From contig CANRNL010000010.1 in the NCBI GenBank assembly GCA_947631965.1, positions 1-64,000 on the forward strand: a DNA stretch of 64,000 bases. Reading direction: 5' to 3'. Under the pieces are notes generated by a model. The model saw only the letters and a list, made by a program, of their open reading frames with translations, was not told the DNA's origin and searched no databases. Of the stretch, positions 25,249 to 33,242 are shown piece after piece. Each line of letters opens with the position of its first letter. Within the stretch, counting starts at the first letter, position 1. Made by a program: the position numbers and the translations under genes. This stretch comes from an uncultured Clostridia bacterium (GTDB lineage: Bacteria; Bacillota; Clostridia; Monoglobales; Monoglobaceae).

Positions 25249-27804
25249 ATGAAAATAATGAAAAGACAAATTTCAATTCTGCTGTGCGTAATGTTATTGT
25301 TTGCGTTTTTGCCGACGCAGGCGTTTGCGGCGGCTGTCGGCGGGAATTATATATCCTCGGCGGGCGCTTGCGTTATGGATTACGATACCGGCGATGTGCT
25401 GTACGAATATAACGGCAACACGCCACGTGTTCCGGCGAGTATGACGAAAATTATGAATATGTACTGCGTCTATGAAGCGCTTGCAAACGGAGAAATATCG
25501 CTTGACACGACCGTGCCGATAAGCCAAAGCGTATATAATAAGTCGCGCAACTCGCTGTATCAAAGCGTTTTGCCGCTCTATTACAACACGACATACACGG
25601 TTGACGAAATGATGGACGCGGCGATTGTATATTCCGCGTCGGGCGCGGCTGTCGCACTGGCGGAGCTTGTGGGCGGCGGCAGTGAAGCGGCGTTTGTCAA
25701 TCGTATGAACGAAAAGGCGGCTCAAATGGGGCTTGACGCGTGGTATATGGACAGCTGCGGCATAGCCGATAATAAAATTTCACCGATAGGTATGGCGAAG
25801 CTCGCAAGAAACATTATAAGAGATTATCCCGATATACTTGCGCGCAGCGCCAAAAAGTCAATCAGTTTCCACGGAAACACATACCGAACGACCAACCACT
25901 TGTTGGATACATATTACTATGCCGGTGCGGACGGACTGAAAACCGGAACGACCGCCGCCGCGGGCTACTGCTTCTGCGGTACGGCGGTAAGAAACGGCAG
26001 ACGTATGATTTCGGTTACAATGAGCTCGTCCTCGACAGGACAGCGATTTACCGACACGGCACGTCTGCTCGACTATGGATTTGCCGTCGCTAACGATAAA
26101 TACGGCAGTATTTATTTTACCGATATGCGCGTATTTGTAAACGGATATGAAATGCCGACCTTCGCGTATAAGGGTCAGGAAACTCACGCGCTGATTGTTG
26201 CCGAGGATTTGGGTAATTACGGCTTCGACGTTTCGTATGATGAGGGTACGAAAACTGTGACGGCAAAATACAACCCCGAAAAGCCCGTCTCGCCTATTCC
26301 GCTTGAAATTTATAAGGGTAAAAACGGGCAAAGGGCGTATTCGATTATCAACTCTCCTGTCAGAGTTGTTATTGACGACGGAGAACAGCGGCACGAGATA
26401 GCGGACGCTTATAATATCGGCGGATATGTGTGTATGTCGGCGGACGAATTTCAAGATATATACGAATTTGAGTGGAACGATAATGACAAAGCGGTTTATG
26501 TCACGGCGACGGATAAAACTCCCGCGCCGACCGCCGCACCCGCCGACGAGCCTGTAAAGGCACAGATGACGGAGGATGAATTAAGGGCGGGGCTTACGTC
26601 AAAAAGCGCGTATATAATGGACTATGATACCGGCAATGAATTATTCGCTATGGATGCGGACACACAAAAGCCCGCCGCGTCGATTGCGAAAATGATGTCG
26701 GTATATGTGCTGCTCGACGCGATTAAGGCGGGCGAAATAAGCCTTGATACAGTGGTGCCGATAAGCGAAAACGTATATAATCTCTCGCGCAACGAGGACT
26801 ACAAAATGATGGTCAATCTCGAATATGATGAGACGTACACGCTGGATGAAATGCTCGATATGATTGTGATTGACTCAGCCGCCGCGTGCGTTACGGCAAC
26901 GGCGGAACTGCTGTGTGGCAACGAGGCGAAGTTTGTAGAGCGTATGAACGAGAAGGCAAAGGAGATAGGTATAAATTCCGAATTTCACAACGGCACAGGC
27001 GTATGCTTAAATCCCGATACCGACGGCAAGGAAAACCTGATGTCGGCAAGAGAAATTGCGATAATGGCGCGCCGTATGATTGAGGATTACCCTGAGATTT
27101 TGGAGCGCACAAAACGCTCGTCTGTTGAATTTCACGGCAATACATATTATAACCTCAACAAACTGTTTACCGACTATTACTATGAGGGCGCGGACGGCTT
27201 CAAAAACGGTATGACCGACGCGTCGGGATATTGTATGTGCGGCACGGCGGAGCGCGGCGGTAAGCGCGTGATAACCGTAACGCTGCCGTCAAATTCAAAC
27301 GAGGCGCGGTTCACCGATTCGATACTTATGTTTGATTACGGCTTCCAAAAGCTCGGCGTTGACACGACAGGCGCGGAAAACAAGCCGAATGATGAAATCA
27401 GCGCGAACGCGGAGGATATAACGGTAAACATAGACGGCAATTACGTTTTGCCGTTCCCCGACTGTAAGCCGGTTGTCAAGAACGGCCGCGTGCTAATCCC
27501 GATTCGTCCGCTTATGGAAACGCTTGAAAAGACGGTCGAGTGGAACGAGGAAAAGCAGCAGACGACGATAAGCGACGAGACGACGACCGTGACGCTTACG
27601 GTCGGCAGCGATATTATGGAAAAGACGGTGACAAACCCGCTTGACGGCACCGTTACAACAGAGAAAGTGACCCTCGAAGCGCCGCCCGAAATTATAGACG
27701 GAAGAACCTGCCTGCCCGTGCGCGCGGTTGTTGAAGCGTTCGGCGCGGCGGTAATATGGGATGCTGAAACGAATACGGTACTTATAATCGCCGGCGTTTG
27801 CTGA
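25249..27804 (+). CDS. Tandem S11 D-alanyl-D-alanine carboxypeptidase-like protein with stalk domains
   Basis: The 851-residue secreted protein has a signal peptide (cleavage after QAFAA) and two S11 peptidase domains. Domain 1 has SMTK (S64, K67) and KTG (K231), but SAS (129-131) where S-x-N is expected. Domain 2 has SIAK (S478, K481), SAA (543-545) instead of S-x-N, and KNG (652-654) instead of KTG. Each domain is followed by a copper-amine-oxidase-N-like stalk segment (about 295-345; and the C-terminus from about 725, with LIPIRPLMETL and CLPVRAVVEAFG). Such proteins trim peptidoglycan pentapeptides outside the membrane. Domain 2 looks degenerate and domain 1 altered. The two halves arose by internal duplication. 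It has its own promoter and terminator. Confidence 0.85.
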   Translation: MKIMKRQISILLCVMLLFAFLPTQAFAAAVGGNYISSAGACVMDYDTGDVLYEYNGNTPRVPASMTKIMNMYCVYEALANGEISLDTTVPISQSVYNKSRNSLYQSVLPLYYNTTYTVDEMMDAAIVYSASGAAVALAELVGGGSEAAFVNRMNEKAAQMGLDAWYMDSCGIADNKISPIGMAKLARNIIRDYPDILARSAKKSISFHGNTYRTTNHLLDTYYYAGADGLKTGTTAAAGYCFCGTAVRNGRRMISVTMSSSSTGQRFTDTARLLDYGFAVANDKYGSIYFTDMRVFVNGYEMPTFAYKGQETHALIVAEDLGNYGFDVSYDEGTKTVTAKYNPEKPVSPIPLEIYKGKNGQRAYSIINSPVRVVIDDGEQRHEIADAYNIGGYVCMSADEFQDIYEFEWNDNDKAVYVTATDKTPAPTAAPADEPVKAQMTEDELRAGLTSKSAYIMDYDTGNELFAMDADTQKPAASIAKMMSVYVLLDAIKAGEISLDTVVPISENVYNLSRNEDYKMMVNLEYDETYTLDEMLDMIVIDSAAACVTATAELLCGNEAKFVERMNEKAKEIGINSEFHNGTGVCLNPDTDGKENLMSAREIAIMARRMIEDYPEILERTKRSSVEFHGNTYYNLNKLFTDYYYEGADGFKNGMTDASGYCMCGTAERGGKRVITVTLPSNSNEARFTDSILMFDYGFQKLGVDTTGAENKPNDEISANAEDITVNIDGNYVLPFPDCKPVVKNGRVLIPIRPLMETLEKTVEWNEEKQQTTISDETTTVTLTVGSDIMEKTVTNPLDGTVTTEKVTLEAPPEIIDGRTCLPVRAVVEAFGAAVIWDAETNTVLIIAGVC

Positions 27805-27843
27805 TGTTTTATTAAGTTTCGTATAAATAATCGTAAATTTTTG

Positions 27844-27883
27844 CAAGGCAGGGCCGTATTGTGCGGCTCTGCCTTGATTTTTT
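27844..27883 (+). terminator. Rho-independent terminator
   Basis: CAAGGCAGGGCCG (27844-27856) pairs with CGGCTCTGCCTTG (27864-27876), with one G-T wobble, and is followed by ATTTTTT. Confidence 0.85.
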
Positions 27884-27932
27884 AAAAAACGGTTTTAATC
27901 AAAAAGCGGCAAACGCGCGGCGCAGAGAAAAT

Positions 27933-28022
27933 ATGAAAAGAATTATCGGAAAAATGATGGCGGCGGGGCTTGCCGTTTCCCTGTGTTTGGGAAGTATTGC
28001 GGCTTACGCGGCAAAATTTTAG
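27933..28022 (+). pseudogene. Signal-peptide-only remnant, duplicate of the M28 peptidase gene start
   Basis: The 29-codon frame encodes MKRIIGKMMAAGLAVSLCLG and then SIAAYAAKF before TAG. It is nearly identical, in DNA and protein, to the first 29 codons of the M28 peptidase gene at 29638 (protein differs at M9, V15 and K28). Identity stops right after the signal-peptide cleavage site AYA-A. No obvious Shine-Dalgarno site lies ahead of it. It is best read as the stump of a lost paralogue, or a partial duplication. A 29-residue secreted peptide cannot be ruled out. Confidence 0.75.
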
Positions 28023-28045
28023 CATATTATCAATGCCAATCTATA

Positions 28046-29269
28046 TTAGATATCGCCGTTGTGCCGGTCGAGCCAACGCAGTGCCGAGTAAGCATACGCC
28101 GCGGAACCGCGATAAAGCACAGAGTCGTCAAATCTGACCTTCGGGTGGTGCTGACCGTAAATATATCCGTCGTTTGAACTGCCCGCAACCAAAATCATAC
28201 TTACGGTGGGTACCTTGTGGCTCACGAATGCGAAGTCTTCGCTTCCGCCGCCCGGCTTTCCGCCCGATATTACCGAGAGGTCAATGGCTTTTTCACCGAA
28301 CAGGTCCTTCATATATTGCAGCACGTCCCCCGAAAGCTCCTCGTCGATAATCATACAGGGGCAAAAGTCGTAAAAATCTACCTCGACCTCGCACCGAAAA
28401 GCCGCGCCCACGCCCTCGGCAATCTCCGCCATTCGCTTTTTTATAAGCTCGCCGACCTTGTTATTCGGGTCTGTCGTGCGAATTGTTCCCCACATTTCCG
28501 CCTTGTCGGGGATTACGTTTGAAGCTTGTCCCGCTTCAAAACGTCCGGTCGTGAACACTCCGTAATTATTAGCGTCGATTTCTCTGCTGTTTATTTCGGA
28601 AAGCGCAAGATGAATATGCGCGGCGGCTGTTATCGGGTCAATCGTTTCGTGCGGCACCGAGCCGTGTCCGCCCTTTCCGCACACGGTAATATGGTATTGC
28701 TCGCAGGACGCTGTGGAGATACCGCCATCCGAGACCATAACGGTACCCGACGGAATGGGAAGTCCCGCGCTGACGTGTATCATTACCGCCGCGTCAACGT
28801 GAGGGTTTTCAAGAAGTCCGGACGAGAGCATATCGGGCGAGCCTTGGAAAATTTCTTCCGCCGGCTGAAACTCCAGCTTGACCGTGCCTTCTATCTCGTT
28901 TTCGTGCTTCTTCAGGATTTTTGCCGCGCCGAGCAGCATAGCCGTGTGCATATCGTGTCCGCAGCCGTGCATTTTTCCGTCCGTTTCGCTGCGGTAGTCA
29001 ATGTCCGCCTCCTCATAAATGGGCAGAGCGTCCATATCCGCGCGGAGCAGAATGGTTTTGCCCGACTTTTTGCCGCCGCACAGCGCGACAAGTCCGGCTT
29101 TGCCGACCTCGACGGGCGTATAGCCAAATTCGGTCAGCTTTTCCTTTACCAGAGCTTTTGTGAACGATAAGTCAAACCCTACCTCAGGATGTCTGTGGAG
29201 CTTGCGGCGTATCTCTGTAAGTTCCGCTTGGAGGCCGGAAGCCTCCGACAATATTTTTTCAGTATCCAT
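28046..29269 (-). CDS. M20 family metal-dependent amidohydrolase
   Basis: The 407-residue cytoplasmic enzyme belongs to the M20D group (hippurate, N-acyl-amino-acid or IAA-amino-acid hydrolases). Motifs visible are LHRHPEVGFD, RADMDALPI, the metal site HGCGHDMHTAML, QPAEE with the catalytic Glu, the dimerisation domain with GKGGHGSVPHETIDP, and GGSEDFAF and QHHPKVRFD near the C-terminus. It should cleave an N-acyl amino acid or similar; the substrate cannot be told from sequence. AAAGGAGCG precedes ATG 29269. It stands alone, divergent from the M28 gene. Confidence 0.9.
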   Translation of the reverse strand: MDTEKILSEASGLQAELTEIRRKLHRHPEVGFDLSFTKALVKEKLTEFGYTPVEVGKAGLVALCGGKKSGKTILLRADMDALPIYEEADIDYRSETDGKMHGCGHDMHTAMLLGAAKILKKHENEIEGTVKLEFQPAEEIFQGSPDMLSSGLLENPHVDAAVMIHVSAGLPIPSGTVMVSDGGISTASCEQYHITVCGKGGHGSVPHETIDPITAAAHIHLALSEINSREIDANNYGVFTTGRFEAGQASNVIPDKAEMWGTIRTTDPNNKVGELIKKRMAEIAEGVGAAFRCEVEVDFYDFCPCMIIDEELSGDVLQYMKDLFGEKAIDLSVISGGKPGGGSEDFAFVSHKVPTVSMILVAGSSNDGYIYGQHHPKVRFDDSVLYRGSAAYAYSALRWLDRHNGDI

Positions 29270-29308
29270 TTTTTCGCTCCTTTACATTTTTTAAGACCTA
29301 TTAATATA

Positions 29309-29337
29309 ATTTTACCATATTTTGCCCAAAATAGCAA
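29309..29337 (-). promoter_or_regulatory. Promoter of the M20 amidohydrolase gene
   Basis: On the minus strand TTGCTA (29337-29332) and TAAAAT (29314-29309) are 17 bp apart, about 40 bp before the ATG. Confidence 0.65.
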
Positions 29338-29411
29338 CAGCACAGTAAAGCAGTTACATTACTTTACCGTTTCTGTTTAAGTTTTTGCATTAGTGCGTCC
29401 GCTAAAAATAA

Positions 29412-29510
29412 CCGACAAAAATCCGCAGATTTTTGTCGGAGAGGAGCAACCGCGCGAAAAAGCGCAGATTTTCCGAATAGGAAAATCAAAGCGAAAAGCG
29501 CGAGTTGTGA
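29412..29510 (+). repeat. Structured interspersed repeat, copy B
   Basis: CCGACAAAAATC-CGCA-GATTTTTGTCGG is followed by AGAGGAGCAACCGCGCG, then the hairpin GATTTTCC-GAATA-GGAAAATC (29467-29487) and GTTGTGACGA. The order, loop GAATA and spacing motifs match copy A at 3249-3350. The closing stem is GCAAC (29446-29450) with GTTGT (29504-29508), where copy A has GCGAC with GTCGC. The stems differ in a pairing-preserving way. Confidence 0.7.
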
Positions 29511-29546
29511 CGAGCGTCCTCGACGGTGAAAAATTTAAAAAGGTTA

Positions 29547-29608
29547 TTGACAAACCTTATGCTTCTGTGGTAAAATACAATTACTACAAATCGTAGTAAT
29601 TGTATTTT
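29547..29608 (+). promoter_or_regulatory. Promoter of the M28 peptidase gene with a 16-bp perfect inverted repeat
   Basis: TTGACA (29547-29552), an 18-bp spacer and TAAAAT (29571-29576) form the promoter. A perfect dyad AAAATACAATTACTAC (29572-29587) / GTAGTAATTGTATTTT (29593-29608) with loop AAATC starts inside the -10 box. It is well placed to be an operator, or to form a stable 5' hairpin on the transcript. The half-site ACTAC/GTAGT loosely recalls MecI-type operators. Confidence 0.65.
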
Positions 29609-29637
29609 GACTTTATTTATAAGGCAGGGAGAATGTT

Positions 29638-32208
29638 ATGAAAAGGATTATCGGAAAAATGATAGCGGCGGGGCTTGCCATTTCCCTGTGTTTGGGAAGT
29701 ATTGCGGCTTACGCGGCGGACTTTACCGTAACGACGGATGAGCGGGGTTTTGCGGAGTCGGATATTGAGCTTGAAACCTCAAGACTGCTGCCGCTTCGCT
29801 CAACCGCGGAAAACTACGGCTTTACGGTGACGTGGAACGAGGACGAAAGCATTGTGCTGGAAAAGGAAGGTTTGAAAATCCGTCTGCAGATTGGCTCGGA
29901 CAATATTTTTGTAAATGATGAGGCGGTGAATTTACATTACACTCCGCATCTGATTGGCGATAAGACCTATCTGACGCACGGCTTTTACAGCAGTTTTTTT
30001 ACAGATTGGTACATAACTCAGACTGCGACATTGACAGAGGAAAGTACCTATATGATAACCGAGAAAACGCCAATCAACGCGGAAAATATGATGAACACAG
30101 TGCGGGAGATTTCCCAAATTCCGAGGCATACAACCGACGAAACTCACAAGGATGCAGTACAATATGTGACGAATAAATTTGAGGAATACGGCTATACGGT
30201 CACGCAACAGCCATTTGAATACAAGTATGTCAATTGGGACACGGAGCAATTTGAAAACGGCGAGGGCGTGAATTTAACAGCCGTCAAGGAGGCGGACTTA
30301 ACCCCCACCGGCGACGTGCTGATAATCGGCGCGCACTATGACGGCGTGGCGGGTATGCCCGCCGCCAACGATAACGGTTCGGGAGTGTCGGTGTTGTTGG
30401 AGCTTGCGCGGGTACTGAGGCACTTGCCGAGCGATACCGAGATACGCTTTGTCGCCTTTGACGCGGAGGAGGACGGACTTTGCGGCTCAAGCGCGTATGT
30501 AAAGCAGTTAACCGATGCCGAAAACATAATCGGTATGATAAACTTCGATATGCTGGGAGGAGCGAAAGCGGGAGAGGTTAAAATTTACACGGCTGACGAG
30601 CAGGAAAATTTTCTCATTGATATTCTGCGGCAAAGCTACGAATTTTGCGGCGTGGAGCTTGGCTCGAATTTAAACGGCACGAGCGACCATATGTCTTTCC
30701 CCGCGCGGCTTATTCAGGCGATTGATTTTACCAACGAGACAATTCACGATGAATATCATAACGAAAACGACCTCGCGGAGCATATCAGCGCGGATATGCT
30801 GAAATATGCCGCAAAGGGCGGAGAAGCCGTTGCGACTGTGATTATGAGCAATCTTACGCCGCTGTCCTATCGGGGAATTGCGAAGCCGCAGGATAATGAC
30901 GATGTGTTTGAGATAACGCCGCAAACCTATATTCCCACCTACGGCACGGTCGATAAAATACATCGTGAAACGGGCGCCGCGCCCGTTCAGATTGAATCGG
31001 ACGATGAAAATATGAAGTACCGATTGCATATAAAGCTGTTCGGTCTTGATGTTCCTCTCGATATGATATACAGCGGTTACAGCGGCACAATGATTAGCCC
31101 GTCCGTCAATCTGACCGACAGCGGACTTTCCTACGAAAGCGTAAAGGCGCTTTTGGATGAAAAGATTGGCGGCGGCGAAAAAATACAGGGCGATGAATAC
31201 GGCTATTTATACAACAGCGTTTACGGCAACAGGTTTAATCTGTACTACAATCCCGAGGACAGCGAGCGGCGGCTCTTCATCAATATCGGCGATTGTTATG
31301 ACAACGACAAAGAAGCCTATGCGCTTGAAAACGGCGAGCTTATCGGGATGGACAGCGCGGAGCTTGAAACGGTATATGAAATCACAAAAACAAAGGACGG
31401 CGTTTCGGTCACGCAAAACGCTCCGAAGCTTTCCCGCAATTCAGAGGTTTCCGAAAAGGCGCGCAAGTGCTGGAAAAAAATCAAGCCGCTGATGACCGAA
31501 GAAGAGATAGAGGGCATTTCCTATCTGGTGGCGGAGAGCGACGGCTTCGGCAAACAAAAGATAAGCCTTATGGATTATACCGAGCGGTCGGCAGTCGGAG
31601 TGTCAATAGCGGGAACCGAAGGAGTGGAAATACCGGAGGAATACAAAACGCTGCCGCAAAATATACAGCAGACGATAAAGTCTATGCTGACCCGAGACGT
31701 AGGAGAGGGCGTAGGTATGACGCTTAGCGAGAATATGCCCGGAGTACGGCTTACCGTCGATTATAACGACCTTTTGGACGAGCGCGGAGCGGCGTACTCC
31801 GATACGGATTTGCTCATGGCATACGCCGCCATGAAAGGGCAGGACCTGTTCAGCGCGAAAAACTTCCGCGACCTAGAAGCGGTATATCCGAAAGACGGTA
31901 CGCCTTTTGAGAAAAACACCTATAATTTAAAGCGTGACGGCGCTATGTACGCCTTTGCAAATAGGTTTTACCGTGATATATACGGCGACGAGAAATACTA
32001 TACCCGCGACTTGTTTGGCGAATATCCGAATGAATTTGTCTGCGAGGACGCGGCGTACAGCATAGACGACGATATGGCGTACAGTTTTGCGGAATTTGTG
32101 GTGGGTGACAAGCCCGAAGGCGACAGCGTGACGGAGCAGAAAATAAAGTTCTTCTATGACTATCCCGAATATGTCAAAATGCGGGAACAGCTTAGGTCGC
32201 GTATTTGA
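29638..32208 (+). CDS. Secreted M28 zinc aminopeptidase with N-terminal stalk domain
   Basis: The 856-residue protein has a clear signal peptide (cleavage near AAYAAD), a copper-amine-oxidase-N-like segment (about 40-110, SRLLPLRSTAENYGFTVTWN, then VNDEAVNLHYTPH), and an M28 peptidase domain with two-zinc ligands visible as H233 (GAHYDGV), D245 (ANDNGSG), E277/E278 (DAEEDG), D304 (NFDMLGG) and H374 (HNENDL). The C-terminal 450 residues match no domain I recognise. It probably releases amino acids or processes peptides outside the cell. GGGAGAA precedes the ATG. A truncated copy of its 5' end lies at 27933, and the promoter carries a striking dyad. Confidence 0.87.
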   Translation: MKRIIGKMIAAGLAISLCLGSIAAYAADFTVTTDERGFAESDIELETSRLLPLRSTAENYGFTVTWNEDESIVLEKEGLKIRLQIGSDNIFVNDEAVNLHYTPHLIGDKTYLTHGFYSSFFTDWYITQTATLTEESTYMITEKTPINAENMMNTVREISQIPRHTTDETHKDAVQYVTNKFEEYGYTVTQQPFEYKYVNWDTEQFENGEGVNLTAVKEADLTPTGDVLIIGAHYDGVAGMPAANDNGSGVSVLLELARVLRHLPSDTEIRFVAFDAEEDGLCGSSAYVKQLTDAENIIGMINFDMLGGAKAGEVKIYTADEQENFLIDILRQSYEFCGVELGSNLNGTSDHMSFPARLIQAIDFTNETIHDEYHNENDLAEHISADMLKYAAKGGEAVATVIMSNLTPLSYRGIAKPQDNDDVFEITPQTYIPTYGTVDKIHRETGAAPVQIESDDENMKYRLHIKLFGLDVPLDMIYSGYSGTMISPSVNLTDSGLSYESVKALLDEKIGGGEKIQGDEYGYLYNSVYGNRFNLYYNPEDSERRLFINIGDCYDNDKEAYALENGELIGMDSAELETVYEITKTKDGVSVTQNAPKLSRNSEVSEKARKCWKKIKPLMTEEEIEGISYLVAESDGFGKQKISLMDYTERSAVGVSIAGTEGVEIPEEYKTLPQNIQQTIKSMLTRDVGEGVGMTLSENMPGVRLTVDYNDLLDERGAAYSDTDLLMAYAAMKGQDLFSAKNFRDLEAVYPKDGTPFEKNTYNLKRDGAMYAFANRFYRDIYGDEKYYTRDLFGEYPNEFVCEDAAYSIDDDMAYSFAEFVVGDKPEGDSVTEQKIKFFYDYPEYVKMREQLRSRI

Positions 32209-32214
32209 ATTATC

Positions 32215-32250
32215 GGCGGCGTCGATTTTTGTCGGCGCCGCCTCTTTTTT
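32215..32250 (+). terminator. Rho-independent terminator
   Basis: GGCGGCGTCG (32215-32224) pairs with CGGCGCCGCC (32233-32242), with one wobble, and is followed by TCTTTTTT. Confidence 0.8.
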
Positions 32251-32333
32251 ATCTTTGCGGAGGCGGCTTTTAACGGTTTGATTTTTTGCCTTCCGCTTTT
32301 CCAACAAAATTTAATTAAAAAGTAACAAAAAAC

Positions 32334-32362
32334 TTGCATAGTAAAATGTGTTGTGCTATAAT
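32334..32362 (+). promoter_or_regulatory. Promoter of nfnAB
   Basis: TTGCAT (32334-32339), a 17-bp spacer and TATAAT (32357-32362) lie 34 bp before the nfnA ATG. Confidence 0.75.
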
Positions 32363-32396
32363 TTTAATGAATATTTGTATGAACCGGAGGAATAGT

Positions 32397-33242
32397 ATGT
32401 ATAAAATTGTCAGAAAAGAGGTGCTTAATCCCTCGGTTTCTCTTATCGAGGTCGAAGCACCGTATATCGCGAAAAAAGCCGAACCCGGTCAGTTTATTAT
32501 TTTGAGAATCGACGAGAACGGTGAGAGAATACCGTTTACCATTGCCGACTACGACAGAGAAGCCGGAACGGTTACCGTTATTTTTCAAAAAGTCGGAAAG
32601 ACCACATATCAGCTCGACACGCTCGGCGAGGGGGATTATATATTGGATTTCGTGGGTCCGCTCGGAGTCGCGTCGCATTTTGAAAATGTCAAGCGCGCCG
32701 CAGTAATAGGCGGAGGCTTGGGAACGGCTATCGCGTACCCTCAGGCTAAGAAGCTCCACTCGCTCGGCGTGGATTTGGACATTATAACCGGCTTTAGGGA
32801 TAAGGATTTGATTATTCTCGAAAAGGAATGCGCCGAAAATTCTTCTAATCTCTATGTTATGACCGACGACGGTTCAAACGGCAACAAGGGCTTTGTCACA
32901 AACAAGCTCAAGGAGCTTATAGACGGCGGCGCGCAGTATGACGTTGTAATAGCCATCGGGCCTCTCGTTATGATGAAGGCTGTCGCCGAGCTTACGCGTC
33001 CGTACGGCATAAAGACTATTGTGAGTATGAACCCCATTATGATTGACGGCACGGGAATGTGCGGCGGATGCCGCGTTACGGTCGGCGGCGAAACGAAGTT
33101 CGCGTGTGTTGACGGTCCCGATTTTGACGGTCATCAGGTGGATTTTGACCAGGCTATTCTTCGCTCCAGGATGTTTAAGGAGCAGGAGGGCTTATCTCTC
33201 AAAAATCATCAATGCAGAATGGAGGGGATGAAAAATGCCTAA
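32397..33242 (+). CDS. nfnA: NfnA (NADH-dependent reduced ferredoxin:NADP+ oxidoreductase, small subunit)
   Basis: The 281-residue protein has an N-terminal FAD-binding beta-barrel (EPGQFIILRIDENGERIPFT), an NAD-binding domain (AAVIGGGLGTAIAYPQAKKL) and a C-terminal [2Fe-2S] site, with cysteines in GMCGGCRV and FACVDGPDF. This matches NfnA/NfnS of the electron-bifurcating transhydrogenase that makes NADPH from NADH and reduced ferredoxin. The related SudB subunit of sulfide dehydrogenase is the main alternative. ATG 32397 follows CGGAGG; the open frame upstream overlaps the promoter. It overlaps nfnB by 8 bp. Confidence 0.9.
   Translation: MYKIVRKEVLNPSVSLIEVEAPYIAKKAEPGQFIILRIDENGERIPFTIADYDREAGTVTVIFQKVGKTTYQLDTLGEGDYILDFVGPLGVASHFENVKRAAVIGGGLGTAIAYPQAKKLHSLGVDLDIITGFRDKDLIILEKECAENSSNLYVMTDDGSNGNKGFVTNKLKELIDGGAQYDVVIAIGPLVMMKAVAELTRPYGIKTIVSMNPIMIDGTGMCGGCRVTVGGETKFACVDGPDFDGHQVDFDQAILRSRMFKEQEGLSLKNHQCRMEGMKNA

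Larger units (their letters stand above)
29270..29637. other. 368-bp divergent intergenic region with promoters and a repeat
   Basis: From left to right it holds the minus-strand promoter of the M20 gene, a structured repeat copy (29412-29510), and the M28 promoter with a 16-bp inverted repeat. I see no supported gene in it. Confidence 0.75.

Noticed and set aside
27933-28022. A second M28 peptidase gene
   Set aside because: Only the signal peptide is left; a stop follows at once and no peptidase sequence comes after it.
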